From assembly GCA_910574255.1 (NCBI GenBank), contig CAJTAK010000008.1:1-64000 (forward strand): DNA of 64,000 nt, written 5' to 3'. Below are positions 42,280 through 50,846 of the stretch, piece by piece. The stretch is from Clostridia bacterium. GTDB taxonomy: Bacteria > Bacillota > Clostridia > Lachnospirales > Lachnospiraceae. The translations under genes were made by a program, and so were the position numbers. The notes beneath the pieces were generated by a model. It did not search any database, was not told where the DNA came from, and saw nothing but the letters and a program-made list of their open reading frames with translations. The number at the start of each line of letters is the position of its first letter. Within the stretch, counting starts at the first letter, position 1.

Positions 42280-42502
42280 TTACAAAGATTTCAACCAATC
42301 AAGAAGGTCTTTATCCTTTTTCCACGCTGGCAGTTCGTCAGATGATGGACTGTTGTAAGCTTCCATCAATGCTTTCCGCTTCATTTTTTCGTCTGCCCGT
42401 GCGTAGATTTCGGTTGTTGAAATATCAGAGTGTCCCAGTAGATCTCTGATATAAACAAGATTGACTCCGGACTGAAGCAGATGCATTGCTTTGCTATGGC
42501 GA
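42280..42502 (-). pseudogene. RIT-A RitC, 3' fragment
   Basis: C-terminal part of the third recombinase: [39 protein letters not shown]-type reading (upstream of the first Met at 42486) with the His of LLGH and the nucleophile Tyr of TEIYA. The N-terminal part is at 46015-46803. The cut lies in the HxxR catalytic box (HWFRH in the rebuilt gene), so RitC of RIT-A is dead. Confidence 0.9.
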
Positions 42503-42522
42503 AAATGGGGAGCTCCCCATTT
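42503..42522. repeat. perfect 20-bp palindrome at the left RIT-B junction
   Basis: AAATGGGGAGCTCCCCATTT, two head-to-head copies of the RIT-B terminal motif (compare GTAAAATGGGGAG in the terminal repeat). It lies between the host fragment and the terminal inverted repeat. The outer element has the same feature on its right side. Confidence 0.8.
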
Positions 42523-42613
42523 GAGGCATTATGGGGAGTGAAGTAAAATGGGGAGTCCTTTAAAAAAATCCCATATTTTCGTATGTTTCTGATAAAATCA
42601 CTCCCCATTTTAC
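42522..42613. repeat. RIT-B left terminal inverted repeat
   Basis: 92 bp, identical to the inverse of 45923-46013 except for one extra T in a T-run (91 of 92). It contains its own internal inverted repeat, with GTAAAATGGGGAGT at the outer side and ACTCCCCATTTTAC at the inner side. Confidence 0.92.
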
Positions 42614-42659
42614 ACTGGTGGTTATAAACCACTAATCCTGTCGGGAAACTTATCCTGTT

Positions 42660-43694
42660 TTATGAATCCCTCTGGCACAAGGAATTTAAAAAATTCATAA
42701 GATCCGGATCTTCCTGCCAGGAAGGTTCATTTGAAGCAGGAAGCACATCATTATAAGCTGCTTCAATTGCTTTCCTCTTCATTTCGGTATCCGCCCTTGC
42801 ATAAATCTCTGTGGTGGAGCAGTCTACATGCCCCAGAAAATCCCGGATATAGATAAGGTTGACCCCTGCCTGCAGCATATGCATACTTTTGCTGTGGCGA
42901 AAAACATGGGGAGTGATTGGGAAATCTACACGAAAGGCCGGATCCTTTTTTGCCTTATCTACATATTTGTTAATGATATAAGAAATCCCCCACCGGGAGA
43001 GTTTCTGCTTTTTCTGGTTTATAAACAGCGGCCTGCTTCCTTGGCTTATGTATGTATTTCCCATATGTCTGTCAAGATAATGCTGGAGGAGGTTTTGGGT
43101 CTTATCCATGATAGGTACCTGTCTGGTCTTATTTCCTTTTCCATGCAAAGTAATAACAGACGGCTTTTCAATCCTTACATCCTTTATCTCCAGATCCGCC
43201 AGTTCCTGCACCCTGGCGGCTGTGTCATACAGAACAGACAACAGGACAAGATCACGGAATCCCTCCCTTGTTGAACCATCCGGCTGGCTTAGAAGTATAC
43301 GCATTTCATCGCCGGTTAGATAGGGAACCATTGCCTTTGCCGTTTTCTTATAAGGGATATCCAGAATTCTGCTGATTTCTTCCATACATTCCGGTTTTTG
43401 CTTCTGTACATACCGGAAAAAGGAGTGCAAGGCAACCAGCCTCTGGTTTCTTGTACTTATGGCGCATCCCCTTTGGGTTTCAAGCCAATCCAGGTATTCC
43501 AGAATAAGCTGGCAGGTAATGGTGTGGATCGTAATCTTTTCCGTTTTCAGGTTCTTCTCGGACTCACAGAAGAAGAAAAAGAGTTTAAATGTAACCGCAT
43601 AGGATTCAATGGTATTTCTGCTGACATTTTTCTGTCCAGGAAGATACTTCCCCAGGAATGAGGTCAGGTAATAAGGAAAATCAGGTTTCTTCAT
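42660..43694 (-). CDS. RIT-B RitC tyrosine recombinase
   Basis: 344 aa, complete. Catalytic residues: Arg in DTAARVQELADLEIKDV, Lys in GKGNKTRQVP, HxxR in PHVFRHSKSMHML, His in DFLGHVDCSTTEIY and Tyr in EIYARAD. N-terminal SAM-like domain about 1-110. It is a close relative of the RitC it interrupts: similar PHxFRHSK, RDxLGH, EIYARAD. The start overlaps RitB by 14 bp, as in RIT-A. Confidence 0.92.
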   Translation of the reverse strand: MKKPDFPYYLTSFLGKYLPGQKNVSRNTIESYAVTFKLFFFFCESEKNLKTEKITIHTITCQLILEYLDWLETQRGCAISTRNQRLVALHSFFRYVQKQKPECMEEISRILDIPYKKTAKAMVPYLTGDEMRILLSQPDGSTREGFRDLVLLSVLYDTAARVQELADLEIKDVRIEKPSVITLHGKGNKTRQVPIMDKTQNLLQHYLDRHMGNTYISQGSRPLFINQKKQKLSRWGISYIINKYVDKAKKDPAFRVDFPITPHVFRHSKSMHMLQAGVNLIYIRDFLGHVDCSTTEIYARADTEMKRKAIEAAYNDVLPASNEPSWQEDPDLMNFLNSLCQRDS

Positions 43695-44649
43695 ATGTAA
43701 AATCCCCTTCTGGTATTACGTCATGAAATACTGCCTCCGTCATCCTGACAATCTCCGGATAAAGCTCTGCGGTAAGACGGAGATAGTACTGTGTCGCCCT
43801 GAAATCCGAATGCCCCATATAAGCCGCAAGGTAAGGAAGCAGGTTGGTGAGGTCTTCCCCAGCCAAAGACCATTTTTTCAGGCAGGCAACGGCCAGGCCA
43901 TGCCGGAAGTCATGGATTCTCGGACCGTTTCCGGTGTGCGGGATATCCGCCATAAGGAGGTAGTCCCTGAAATGGTTGTATGCGGTACTGCAGTCCATTC
44001 TGCCGTTTTTCCCTGGAAAGAGGTATGCATCTGGTTCGCTAAAGCGGTGGAATCCCTGCATATAAACAGACAGTCTTTCCATTAACGAAGGGGCTAGTGG
44101 GACAATCCTGTCTTTGTTATTTTTGGCGCCTCTAATCAAGGCATACGCATCATCCGTCCGGATATCGCAGATACGAAGGTTCAAAGATTCAGAAAGCCGT
44201 ACCCCGGTTCCATAAAGGAACCGGAACAGAAGCGGATCTACAGTATTGCGTTTCGAGTTTTGCACAACAGGGTAATGATCCACGGCAAGAAAAAAACGTT
44301 TGATTTCATCGGCCGTATAGATATGTGGTATATATCTGCTGCGTGGGAGTACGGTTTTTATTTCTGGTATGTAAGTAGGTATTCCTTGTTTTTGGAGATA
44401 GAAAGCGAACTGGTTCATCACTACTTCTTTATTATAATGGGAAGAAGGCCGTTCATGCTCCGTGTAGATAAAGTCATCCATCATGGTTTTTGTAAGCTCC
44501 TGCCCCTGGTATCCATTATAATAGTGGAAATGGTCAAAATGCTGAAGATAACGTTCCTGACACTGAAACCGGAATCCAGTCATATGTTTTGTATGGATAT
44601 AGGATTGTATCAATCCGGAAAGGGTGCTTTTCCACTGATAATCTCTCAT
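43681..44649 (-). CDS. RIT-B RitB tyrosine recombinase
   Basis: 322 aa. Arg in FLYGTGVRLSESLNLRICDI, Lys in GAKNNKDRIVP, HxxR in IHDFRHGLAVACL, His in YMGHSDFRATQYYLRL, Tyr in TQYYL. Overlaps RitA by 4 bp (ATGA) and RitC by 14 bp. In RIT elements the three recombinases are thought to act together; individual roles are not known. Confidence 0.92.
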   Translation of the reverse strand: MRDYQWKSTLSGLIQSYIHTKHMTGFRFQCQERYLQHFDHFHYYNGYQGQELTKTMMDDFIYTEHERPSSHYNKEVVMNQFAFYLQKQGIPTYIPEIKTVLPRSRYIPHIYTADEIKRFFLAVDHYPVVQNSKRNTVDPLLFRFLYGTGVRLSESLNLRICDIRTDDAYALIRGAKNNKDRIVPLAPSLMERLSVYMQGFHRFSEPDAYLFPGKNGRMDCSTAYNHFRDYLLMADIPHTGNGPRIHDFRHGLAVACLKKWSLAGEDLTNLLPYLAAYMGHSDFRATQYYLRLTAELYPEIVRMTEAVFHDVIPEGDFTYEET

Positions 44650-45884
44650 GGATGGAACACCTCCTCCGGATCAAGCGCACATTTGCGCAGGCCTTCCAGA
44701 TCTATTTTCAGATAGATTGCGGTTGTATTGATGTTCTGGTGCCCAAGCGTTTCTGAGATGACCGGGAGCGGAGCGCCGGAATCCAACATGTTCTTGGCAA
44801 GGGTGCTCCTGAGGGAATGCATTCCATGGTGTCCTGGGAGTGCCATGTCCAGTCCTGCCTTGACCATGTACCGGTGGAGTTCCTTGTGCAGGGATTCCTG
44901 TTCACCAAACGCACTGAATGGAGGCCTGTGTCTGACAAACAGCCGGTCGCATCCGGTAGATGGCCTGCCGTTTTTCAGGTAATCGATGACTGCCCAGCCG
45001 ATGTCCTCCAGCAATGGGAGTTCCAGGGGCTGCCCGGTTTTCTTCATTATGATATGAATCGTCTTGCGTACCCAGTTGATATCCTTAAGCCGGAGACTGC
45101 GTATGTCACTGACCCGCAGTCCCAGCCGGGTGACCATCAGTAGGATCGCATAATCCCGTTTCCCTTTTGGGTCTTCTCGGTCAACAGCCGCCAGGAGTTT
45201 TTTGACCTCATCTTTTTTCCAGGAATAGGGGACCGTCCCATTCCTTGGTATCCTGATTTTGGGAAGCAGATCGGAAAGGTCGTGGCTGGTAAAGCCTTGG
45301 AAGAACAAAAAATGCCCGAAGTTGCGCAGGACATACAGCACAGTGCCTACATATTTAACAGAAACTTTATCATACGTGTGCAGGAACGTTTCCAGACATG
45401 ACGCCGTTATCTGCCCGAGTTCCTTGATATCCTGGGATTCCAGATATAGCAGAAGGTTCCGTACATGGCGGATGTTCAGATCCTTTGTTGCTTCAGCATA
45501 TCCCCTGGCATTACAGTATTCCTCAAAGGACTGGTAAATCTCAAGATAATCGGATGGGCATTGGAAAAGCTGTACCTGCTTTCTTGGCTCATAGTGGAAT
45601 GTTCCTGTTTCGAGATACATCAAAAGCAGATGGAGGGGCTTCATACGACGGTTCAGGTTGGGGTCAAGGGTTGTTCCTCGAAAGCTGTTGATTTTTTTAC
45701 CTGTTTTGAACTGTATATACTCAAGGCAGATTCTCTCATTTACCTCACAGATAGAGTTCTCCTCTAAATACTGTTCAAAAACATGAAATGAATTAATATA
45801 GTTCTTCAGCGTGCCGGGAGCTTGTCCCTGTTTTTCAAGGGACGAGATGATAAACTGGATTGCTTCATGGATGTCATTATTCAT
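44646..45884 (-). CDS. RIT-B RitA tyrosine recombinase
   Basis: 412 aa. Arg in MVTRLGLRVSDIRSLRLKDI, Lys in MKKTGQPLELP, HxxR in GMHSLRSTLAKNM, His in ETLGHQNINTTAIYLKI and Tyr in AIYLK. The N-terminal arm/core-binding part is about 200 residues, longer than in RitB and RitC. GAAAGGAGGATGTAACTT precedes the ATG. It leads the operon, 38 bp inside the right terminal repeat. Confidence 0.92.
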   Translation of the reverse strand: MNNDIHEAIQFIISSLEKQGQAPGTLKNYINSFHVFEQYLEENSICEVNERICLEYIQFKTGKKINSFRGTTLDPNLNRRMKPLHLLLMYLETGTFHYEPRKQVQLFQCPSDYLEIYQSFEEYCNARGYAEATKDLNIRHVRNLLLYLESQDIKELGQITASCLETFLHTYDKVSVKYVGTVLYVLRNFGHFLFFQGFTSHDLSDLLPKIRIPRNGTVPYSWKKDEVKKLLAAVDREDPKGKRDYAILLMVTRLGLRVSDIRSLRLKDINWVRKTIHIIMKKTGQPLELPLLEDIGWAVIDYLKNGRPSTGCDRLFVRHRPPFSAFGEQESLHKELHRYMVKAGLDMALPGHHGMHSLRSTLAKNMLDSGAPLPVISETLGHQNINTTAIYLKIDLEGLRKCALDPEEVFHP

Positions 45885-45922
45885 AAGTTACATCCTCCTT
45901 TCGGAGCCAGTATATCATCAAA

Positions 45923-46013
45923 GTAAAATGGGGAGTGATTTTATCAGAAACATACGAAAATATGGGATTTTTTTAAGGACTCCCCATTTTACTTCACTCC
46001 CCATAATGCCTCA
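45923..46013. repeat. RIT-B right terminal inverted repeat
   Basis: 91 bp, inverse of 42522-42613 apart from one T. Its outer end (ATGCCTCA) supplies the false tail (RHYGE) of the truncated RitC of RIT-A. Confidence 0.92.
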
Positions 46014-46803
46014 GCCAATGCGGTGTGATTTCATCGGATATATCCTTTATTCCCATTGCTTGAGCCTGTGCAGCATATTTTTTCAAAATATATGTCACTC
46101 CGGCTCTCGTCAGGGGTTTATTGCTCCGGTTGGTAAATAACGGATTGCGACCATATACAGGCGAAGCCAGACCAGAACCTTCCATATACTGCTTCAACAA
46201 TTCCCCAGTTGGTCTCATGACTGGAACAATGCGGCTTTTACCGCCTTTGCCTGTCAGTACGATGGTGACAGTATCATTTAAAGCAACATCACAAACTTTT
46301 AGATCCACAAGTTCCTGAACCCTTGCTCCGGTATCATATAAAAGTGACAGCAGAACAGCATCCCTTTTCCCCTGGATTGTTGTCCTGTCGGGTTGTTCTA
46401 ACAGGCCCTTGATGCTATCCAATGGAAGATACATGAGTGGCACCGTATCCGTTTTTTTCATTGGAATAGCCAGGATTTTCTGGCTTTGCTGTATATACTG
46501 TGGTTCTTCTACCATTAAAAAGCTGAAAAATGAATGGATTGCAGCGAGACGTTGATTCCTTGTCGCCGCTTTGCAGTTACGTTCTTCTTCCAGCCATTGC
46601 AGAAAGCGGAGGATCAGATCCCTGTTTATTTTTGCAACTGTCAGCTTTTCCGGCAAAAGGTTCTCCTGATCTCTGCAGTATCTTAAAAATAATGAGAATG
46701 AGTCCCTGTATGCTAACTGGGTATTACGTTTGCTGCCGACCTGGCAGGGAAGATATACTGACAGGAACTGCGTTAAATACTGTGCAAAATCAGTTTCCTT
46801 CAT
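45994..46803 (-). pseudogene. RIT-A RitC, 5' fragment
   Basis: N-terminal 264 residues of the third recombinase, starting MKETDFAQYLTQF at 46803 (CGGAGGTATGCC upstream; an earlier Met at 46830 lies inside ritB). Arg in DTGARVQELVDLKVCDV and Lys in GKGGKSRIVP are present. The reading ends ITPHW, then LRHYGE from the RIT-B repeat and TGA. The remainder lies at 42280-42502. Confidence 0.9.
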
Positions 46804-47776
46804 GGCATACCTCCGGGATGACGTATGCACATGACCTTTCCACTTCCCTCATCAGGTCTGGATAAACTTCCGCTGTCAGGCGCAGATACCTTGCTGTTGA
46901 GCGTATTGTTTTGTGCCCCATATATGTGGAAAGAATCGGGAGCATAGCCGTTAAATCGGCTTCTTCCCTGATCCACTTTTGTAAAACATGAACCGCGAAT
47001 GTATGGCGTACATCATGCAGACGGGGGCCCTGCCCTTTTCCGCCATGTGAAATCCCTGCCGCTTCCAGATACCTGCGGTACCTTTGATAGATAGTCATCG
47101 GGCTGATCATGGTCTTATCAGGAGCAGGGAAGAAAAAGTCGCTGTCTTTTTCCCACCAGATTTTATCTGCATAGGATATACAGGCTTCTTTTACGGAATC
47201 TGATAATGGGATATACCGGTCACGGTCAGTCTTTGCTTCACGGATCGTAAGAATCCCATCTTCGAGATTCACATCCCTGCAGCGAAGTCCGACAACTTCT
47301 GACACACGAAGTCCACAGCCATAAAGAATCCGGAAGATTACGGGTAACGCCAGATGCATATTTCTTGCAACTTCTTTGGGTTCTGTTTCATCAGCGGCTT
47401 TGATCACAGCTGCTATCTGCTCATGCGTAAATATATATGGTACAAATGAACTGTGATTCAAACCCTTCACTTCTGGCACGATATAAGCATCATAACCAAG
47501 GTTATTAAGGTATATGGCAAACTGTCTTATGCAGGTAATGCGGTGTGACCGGCTTTTTTCGGATTCACCTGCCCGGGGCGCTGTCCATTTTTCCGCAAGG
47601 GAGCGGGATATTTTTATTTCTGTGACACCCTGTTCTTCACTGAAACGGCAAAACCGGGATAAACATTTCGGTTCATCTGCATATTTAAAACCTGTGCTTC
47701 TTTTGTACTGAATGAATTCCTGGGCAACTTCCGCAAATGAACCTGTCATGGATGGAGATTTTCTGATTCTTGTCAT
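46790..47776 (-). CDS. RIT-A RitB tyrosine recombinase
   Basis: 328 aa from 47776; the ATG overlaps the RitA stop as TAATG, with GGAGGTGGC 9 nt upstream. Arg in ILYGCGLRVSEVVGLRCRDV, Lys in REAKTDRDRYIP, HxxR in LHDVRHTFAVHVL, His in YMGHKTIRSTARYLRL, Tyr in ARYLR. Intact, but its RitC partner is broken, so RIT-A can probably move only with help in trans. Confidence 0.9.
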   Translation of the reverse strand: MTRIRKSPSMTGSFAEVAQEFIQYKRSTGFKYADEPKCLSRFCRFSEEQGVTEIKISRSLAEKWTAPRAGESEKSRSHRITCIRQFAIYLNNLGYDAYIVPEVKGLNHSSFVPYIFTHEQIAAVIKAADETEPKEVARNMHLALPVIFRILYGCGLRVSEVVGLRCRDVNLEDGILTIREAKTDRDRYIPLSDSVKEACISYADKIWWEKDSDFFFPAPDKTMISPMTIYQRYRRYLEAAGISHGGKGQGPRLHDVRHTFAVHVLQKWIREEADLTAMLPILSTYMGHKTIRSTARYLRLTAEVYPDLMREVERSCAYVIPEVCHEGN

Positions 47777-48987
47777 TAGATTGCCACCTCCAATGCACAT
47801 TTCCGAAGCTCGGTGATATCAATACGAAGATATGCCATCGTAGTTTCAGTAGTTGTGTGCCCCAGGATTTCTGAAATGACCGGAAGCGGAATCTCATGCT
47901 CCAACAGGCGGCTCGCAAGGCTGTGGCGGAGTGTGTGGGAGCCTTTCTTTTTCCCTTCAAGATGGATTCCCGATCTCTGGAGACGTACCCTTACAAGGGC
48001 GCCGACCGCACCCGGATTGAAATCCGTATAAGGAGGAAGCTGCCTCACAAAAACGTGATCCGAGTCGGTTTTAGGCCTTGCGTTCTTCAGATAGTTAATG
48101 ATCGCTTCGCCAACATCTTCTAAAAGAGGAAGTTCTAACGGATTTCCTGTTTTTACCTGGTTCAAATGGATTACTTCTCTTTCCCAGTCGATATTGGAAA
48201 ACCTTAAATTTGCGACATCGCTGCTGCGTAATCCAAGTCTTGCAATCAGAAGAATGATTGCATAATCACGGATTCCGCAAGGATTCCCAAGGTCAATCGA
48301 ATCAAGAAGTTTCGTCACCTCATTCGCTGAATACGAAGAAGGTAATCGGCTCTGCCTGTTGTAATGAGGGTTTGGAAGTTTTGAAAACATCTCCTGCTCC
48401 ATAAGACCATGTTCATAGCAGTATTTCAGATAATAGCGCACCGCACGCATTGTATGATTTATGGTTGGCTTTTCATAACAGTTCAAAGATGCCATGAAAT
48501 CCAAAACGTCTTTGAGAGACAGTGTATCTAAAGAAGCAATGTTCTTCCTGCTTAAAAACGCAAAAAAGCGTTCCAGATATAAACTGAAAATCTTATTTGA
48601 TTTTTTTATTATCCCGATATCTTCTCGATGGGAAATATATGCTTCTGCGCTATATCTAAATCCCTCTGGGAAAGTGTACGCTCTTTTATCCATGGCAAGA
48701 TAAAGAACTACATTCCCTGAACGCTGGTATTCTGCCAAAGCATTTATACAACGGGAATAGGCGGTACACCATTTTTTCAACGCTATCTTAGATGACATGG
48801 AATAATGGTCTTCTAAAAACTGTAATCCGAAATCCATGCTGAAAGAATCAGTACCTTGTTCGTGGGAGTAGAGCAAAAGCTGTTTTGTAAGAGTTTTAAA
48901 TACTTTTTGGTAATAGCTGGATGCACCTACCTGTACGAGTGCTTCCCCGGTTTGGTTGATCAGTTGCTGCAAAGTTGATTTTTCCAT
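47776..48987 (-). CDS. RIT-A RitA tyrosine recombinase
   Basis: 403 aa from 48987 (TAAGGAGGAACGCACG upstream; the Met at 49023 lacks a Shine-Dalgarno). Arg in LIARLGLRSSDVANLRFSNI, Lys in QVKTGNPLELP, HxxR in GSHTLRHSLASRL, His in EILGHTTTETTMAYLRI, Tyr in MAYLR. Same architecture as RIT-B RitA but clearly diverged. Confidence 0.9.
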   Translation of the reverse strand: MEKSTLQQLINQTGEALVQVGASSYYQKVFKTLTKQLLLYSHEQGTDSFSMDFGLQFLEDHYSMSSKIALKKWCTAYSRCINALAEYQRSGNVVLYLAMDKRAYTFPEGFRYSAEAYISHREDIGIIKKSNKIFSLYLERFFAFLSRKNIASLDTLSLKDVLDFMASLNCYEKPTINHTMRAVRYYLKYCYEHGLMEQEMFSKLPNPHYNRQSRLPSSYSANEVTKLLDSIDLGNPCGIRDYAIILLIARLGLRSSDVANLRFSNIDWEREVIHLNQVKTGNPLELPLLEDVGEAIINYLKNARPKTDSDHVFVRQLPPYTDFNPGAVGALVRVRLQRSGIHLEGKKKGSHTLRHSLASRLLEHEIPLPVISEILGHTTTETTMAYLRIDITELRKCALEVAI

Positions 48988-49127
48988 CGTGCGTTCCTCC
49001 TTAAGCGAATTGATAAAATACACTTAAATCTTGATGGATTATGGAAAGTAAATCAACTAAAGAATCCTTTATTTATAAGGATTTCTTTCATTAACTTTGC
49101 ATAATGTATAGCTTTTCATAACCGACA

Positions 49128-49147
49128 TTATGTGAAGCTTCACATAA
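49128..49147. repeat. perfect 20-bp palindrome at the right RIT-A junction
   Basis: TTATGTGAAGCTTCACATAA, related to the RIT-A terminal motif TTATGAAAAG. It lies between the terminal inverted repeat and the parA sequence, mirroring the palindrome at the RIT-B left junction. Confidence 0.8.
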
Positions 49148-49151
49148 CGTT

Positions 49152-49949
49152 GGCAAGACCACCACCACAAGCAATTTAGGCATAGGACTTGCAAAACAGG
49201 GAAAGAAAGTGCTTTTGATTGATGCGGACGCACAGGGCAGTCTGACCGCAAGTTTAGGCTTTACAGAGCCGGACAGTCTGGAAGTCACGCTTGCAACCAT
49301 TATGGGGAACTTAATCAATGACGGGGAAGTAGAGCCGGGAGAAGGCATTCTCCACCATGAGGGAGGGATAGACCTTATGCCGGGGAACATTGAACTTTCC
49401 GGTCTGGAAGTTTCCCTTGTGAATGTTATGAGCCGGGAAACGGTACTCCGGTCATACATAGGGATTGTCCGGGAGAATTACGATTATATCTTGATTGATT
49501 GTATGCCTTCCCTCGGTATGATTACCATAAATGCCTTTGCCAGCGCCGACAGCATCTTGATACCCGTACAGGCGGCATATCTGCCCGTCAAAGGCTTGCA
49601 GCAGCTTATTAAGACAGTCGGCAAGGTAAAGCGGCAGATTAACCCGAAACTGGAGATTGAGGGGATTCTGCTTACAATGGTAGACAGCCGGACGAATTAC
49701 GCAAAGGACATCAGCGCCATGCTGAAGGAGGCATACGGAAGCCGGGTGAGGATATTTGCCAATGTCATTCCCATTTCCGTCCGGGCGGCGGAGATTTCAG
49801 CGGAGGGTGTCAGCATCTACAAGCATGATCCAAAGGGGAAAGTAGCGTCAGCCTATGATTCTCTGACAAAGGAGGTAATCACCTCTGCTCGTCAGGATGA
49901 CTCGCACTTTGCTCCGCAAAGCAAGGAGGTGAGCGCAGATGGGCAGTAA
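49152..49949 (+). pseudogene. parA: parA, 3' fragment
   Basis: Resumes at GKTTTTSNLGIGLAKQGK and holds the rest of ParA: switch LLIDADAQGSLTASLGF, YILIDCMPSLGMITINAF and VDSRTNYAKDISAML. An internal Met (49209) could start a 246-aa product without the P-loop Lys, which would not bind ATP properly. parB overlaps its 3' end by 11 bp. Loss of ParA would affect segregation of the circular form unless supplied in trans. Confidence 0.92.
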
Positions 49950-50829
49950 CGCAAAACCAAGAAGCGCATCAAAGGTTGCTCTGGAAAGTTTTGATGATTT
50001 GTTCGGCGGGAGTGCTGCACAGGAAAGCGGCGTTGAACAGATTATCAATGCGCCGCTGGCAGAGCTTTATACGTTCAAAGACCACCCTTTCCGGGTGGAG
50101 GACGATGAGAAGATGGAGGAAACAACGGAGAGTATCCGGCAGTACGGGGTGCTTGTGCCGGGGATTGCAAGACCGAGGGCGGGCGGCGGCTATGAAATCA
50201 TAGCCGGACACCGCCGCAAGCGTGGCTCGGAGCTTGCCGGAAAGACGAAGATGCCTGTGGTTGTCCGCAACTACACCGATGATGAAGCTACGATAATTAT
50301 GGTGGATTCCAATATCCAGAGGGAAGATATTTTACCGAGTGAGAAGGCGAGAGCCTACAAGATGAAATATGAAGCCATGAAGCATCAGGGGAAGAAATCA
50401 GGAAGAAACACACTGGATGAGGTCGGGGAAGCTGCCGGGGAGAACGCTAAAAAAGTACAGCGGTATATCTGGCTTTCCCGGCTGTCTGATGAACTTCTTA
50501 CTATGGTGGACGGTAAAAAACTCGGTTTCTCACAGGGAGTTGACATTTCCTTTCTGGCGGAGGAAGCGCAGCAGTGGGTGCAGGCAGTCATAGAGGAAAA
50601 AGGCTGTAACGTCAGCATGGCGCAGTCGGCAAAAATCAAGGAATATGGCAAGACCGGGGAGCTTACCCTTGCAATGGTGCGCCTGATACTGACGGAGGAA
50701 AAGCCGAAGGAACGGAAAGTGACACTGAAAGCGGATAAGATCAGCGAATATTTTGCGGAGGACTGCAGCAGTGAGGAAATAGAGGGCATCATCATTCAGC
50801 TATTGGATGAATGGAAGAAAAGACAATAG
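49939..50829 (+). CDS. parB: ParB/Spo0J-type partition protein
   Basis: 296 aa. ParB N-terminal domain with IVAGHRRKRGSELAGK-type box (GYEIIAGHRRKRGSE, about 85-100), EDILPSEKARAYKMKYEAMKHQG, then the KorB-like HTH (GENAKKVQRYIWLSRL). It binds parS sites and loads the partition complex; here its ParA is disrupted. The start overlaps parA; its end overlaps an open frame leading into rep. Confidence 0.92.
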   Translation: MGSNAKPRSASKVALESFDDLFGGSAAQESGVEQIINAPLAELYTFKDHPFRVEDDEKMEETTESIRQYGVLVPGIARPRAGGGYEIIAGHRRKRGSELAGKTKMPVVVRNYTDDEATIIMVDSNIQREDILPSEKARAYKMKYEAMKHQGKKSGRNTLDEVGEAAGENAKKVQRYIWLSRLSDELLTMVDGKKLGFSQGVDISFLAEEAQQWVQAVIEEKGCNVSMAQSAKIKEYGKTGELTLAMVRLILTEEKPKERKVTLKADKISEYFAEDCSSEEIEGIIIQLLDEWKKRQ

Positions 50830-50846
50830 AGGGGAGGTGCATCAGC

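Larger units (their letters stand above)
42522..46013. mobile_element. RIT-B: second recombinase-in-trio element nested in RIT-A
   Basis: About 3.5 kb with near-perfect terminal inverted repeats and three intact overlapping tyrosine recombinase genes. It splits the third recombinase gene of RIT-A. The terminal repeats are much better conserved than those of RIT-A, so it inserted more recently. Confidence 0.92.
42180..49151. mobile_element. RIT-A: recombinase-in-trio element in parA
   Basis: About 7.0 kb including a nested element. Ends carry inverted repeats: TTATGAAAAG-N7-TTATGCAAAGTT at 42182-42210 and its inverse AACTTTGCATAA-N7-CTTTTCATAA at 49093-49121. A second inverted copy of the inner motif lies further in on the left (AACTTTGCATAA, 42254-42265). 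It encodes three overlapping tyrosine recombinases, the hallmark of RIT elements, and no cargo. A perfect 20-bp palindrome (49128-49147) lies at the right junction. Confidence 0.9.
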
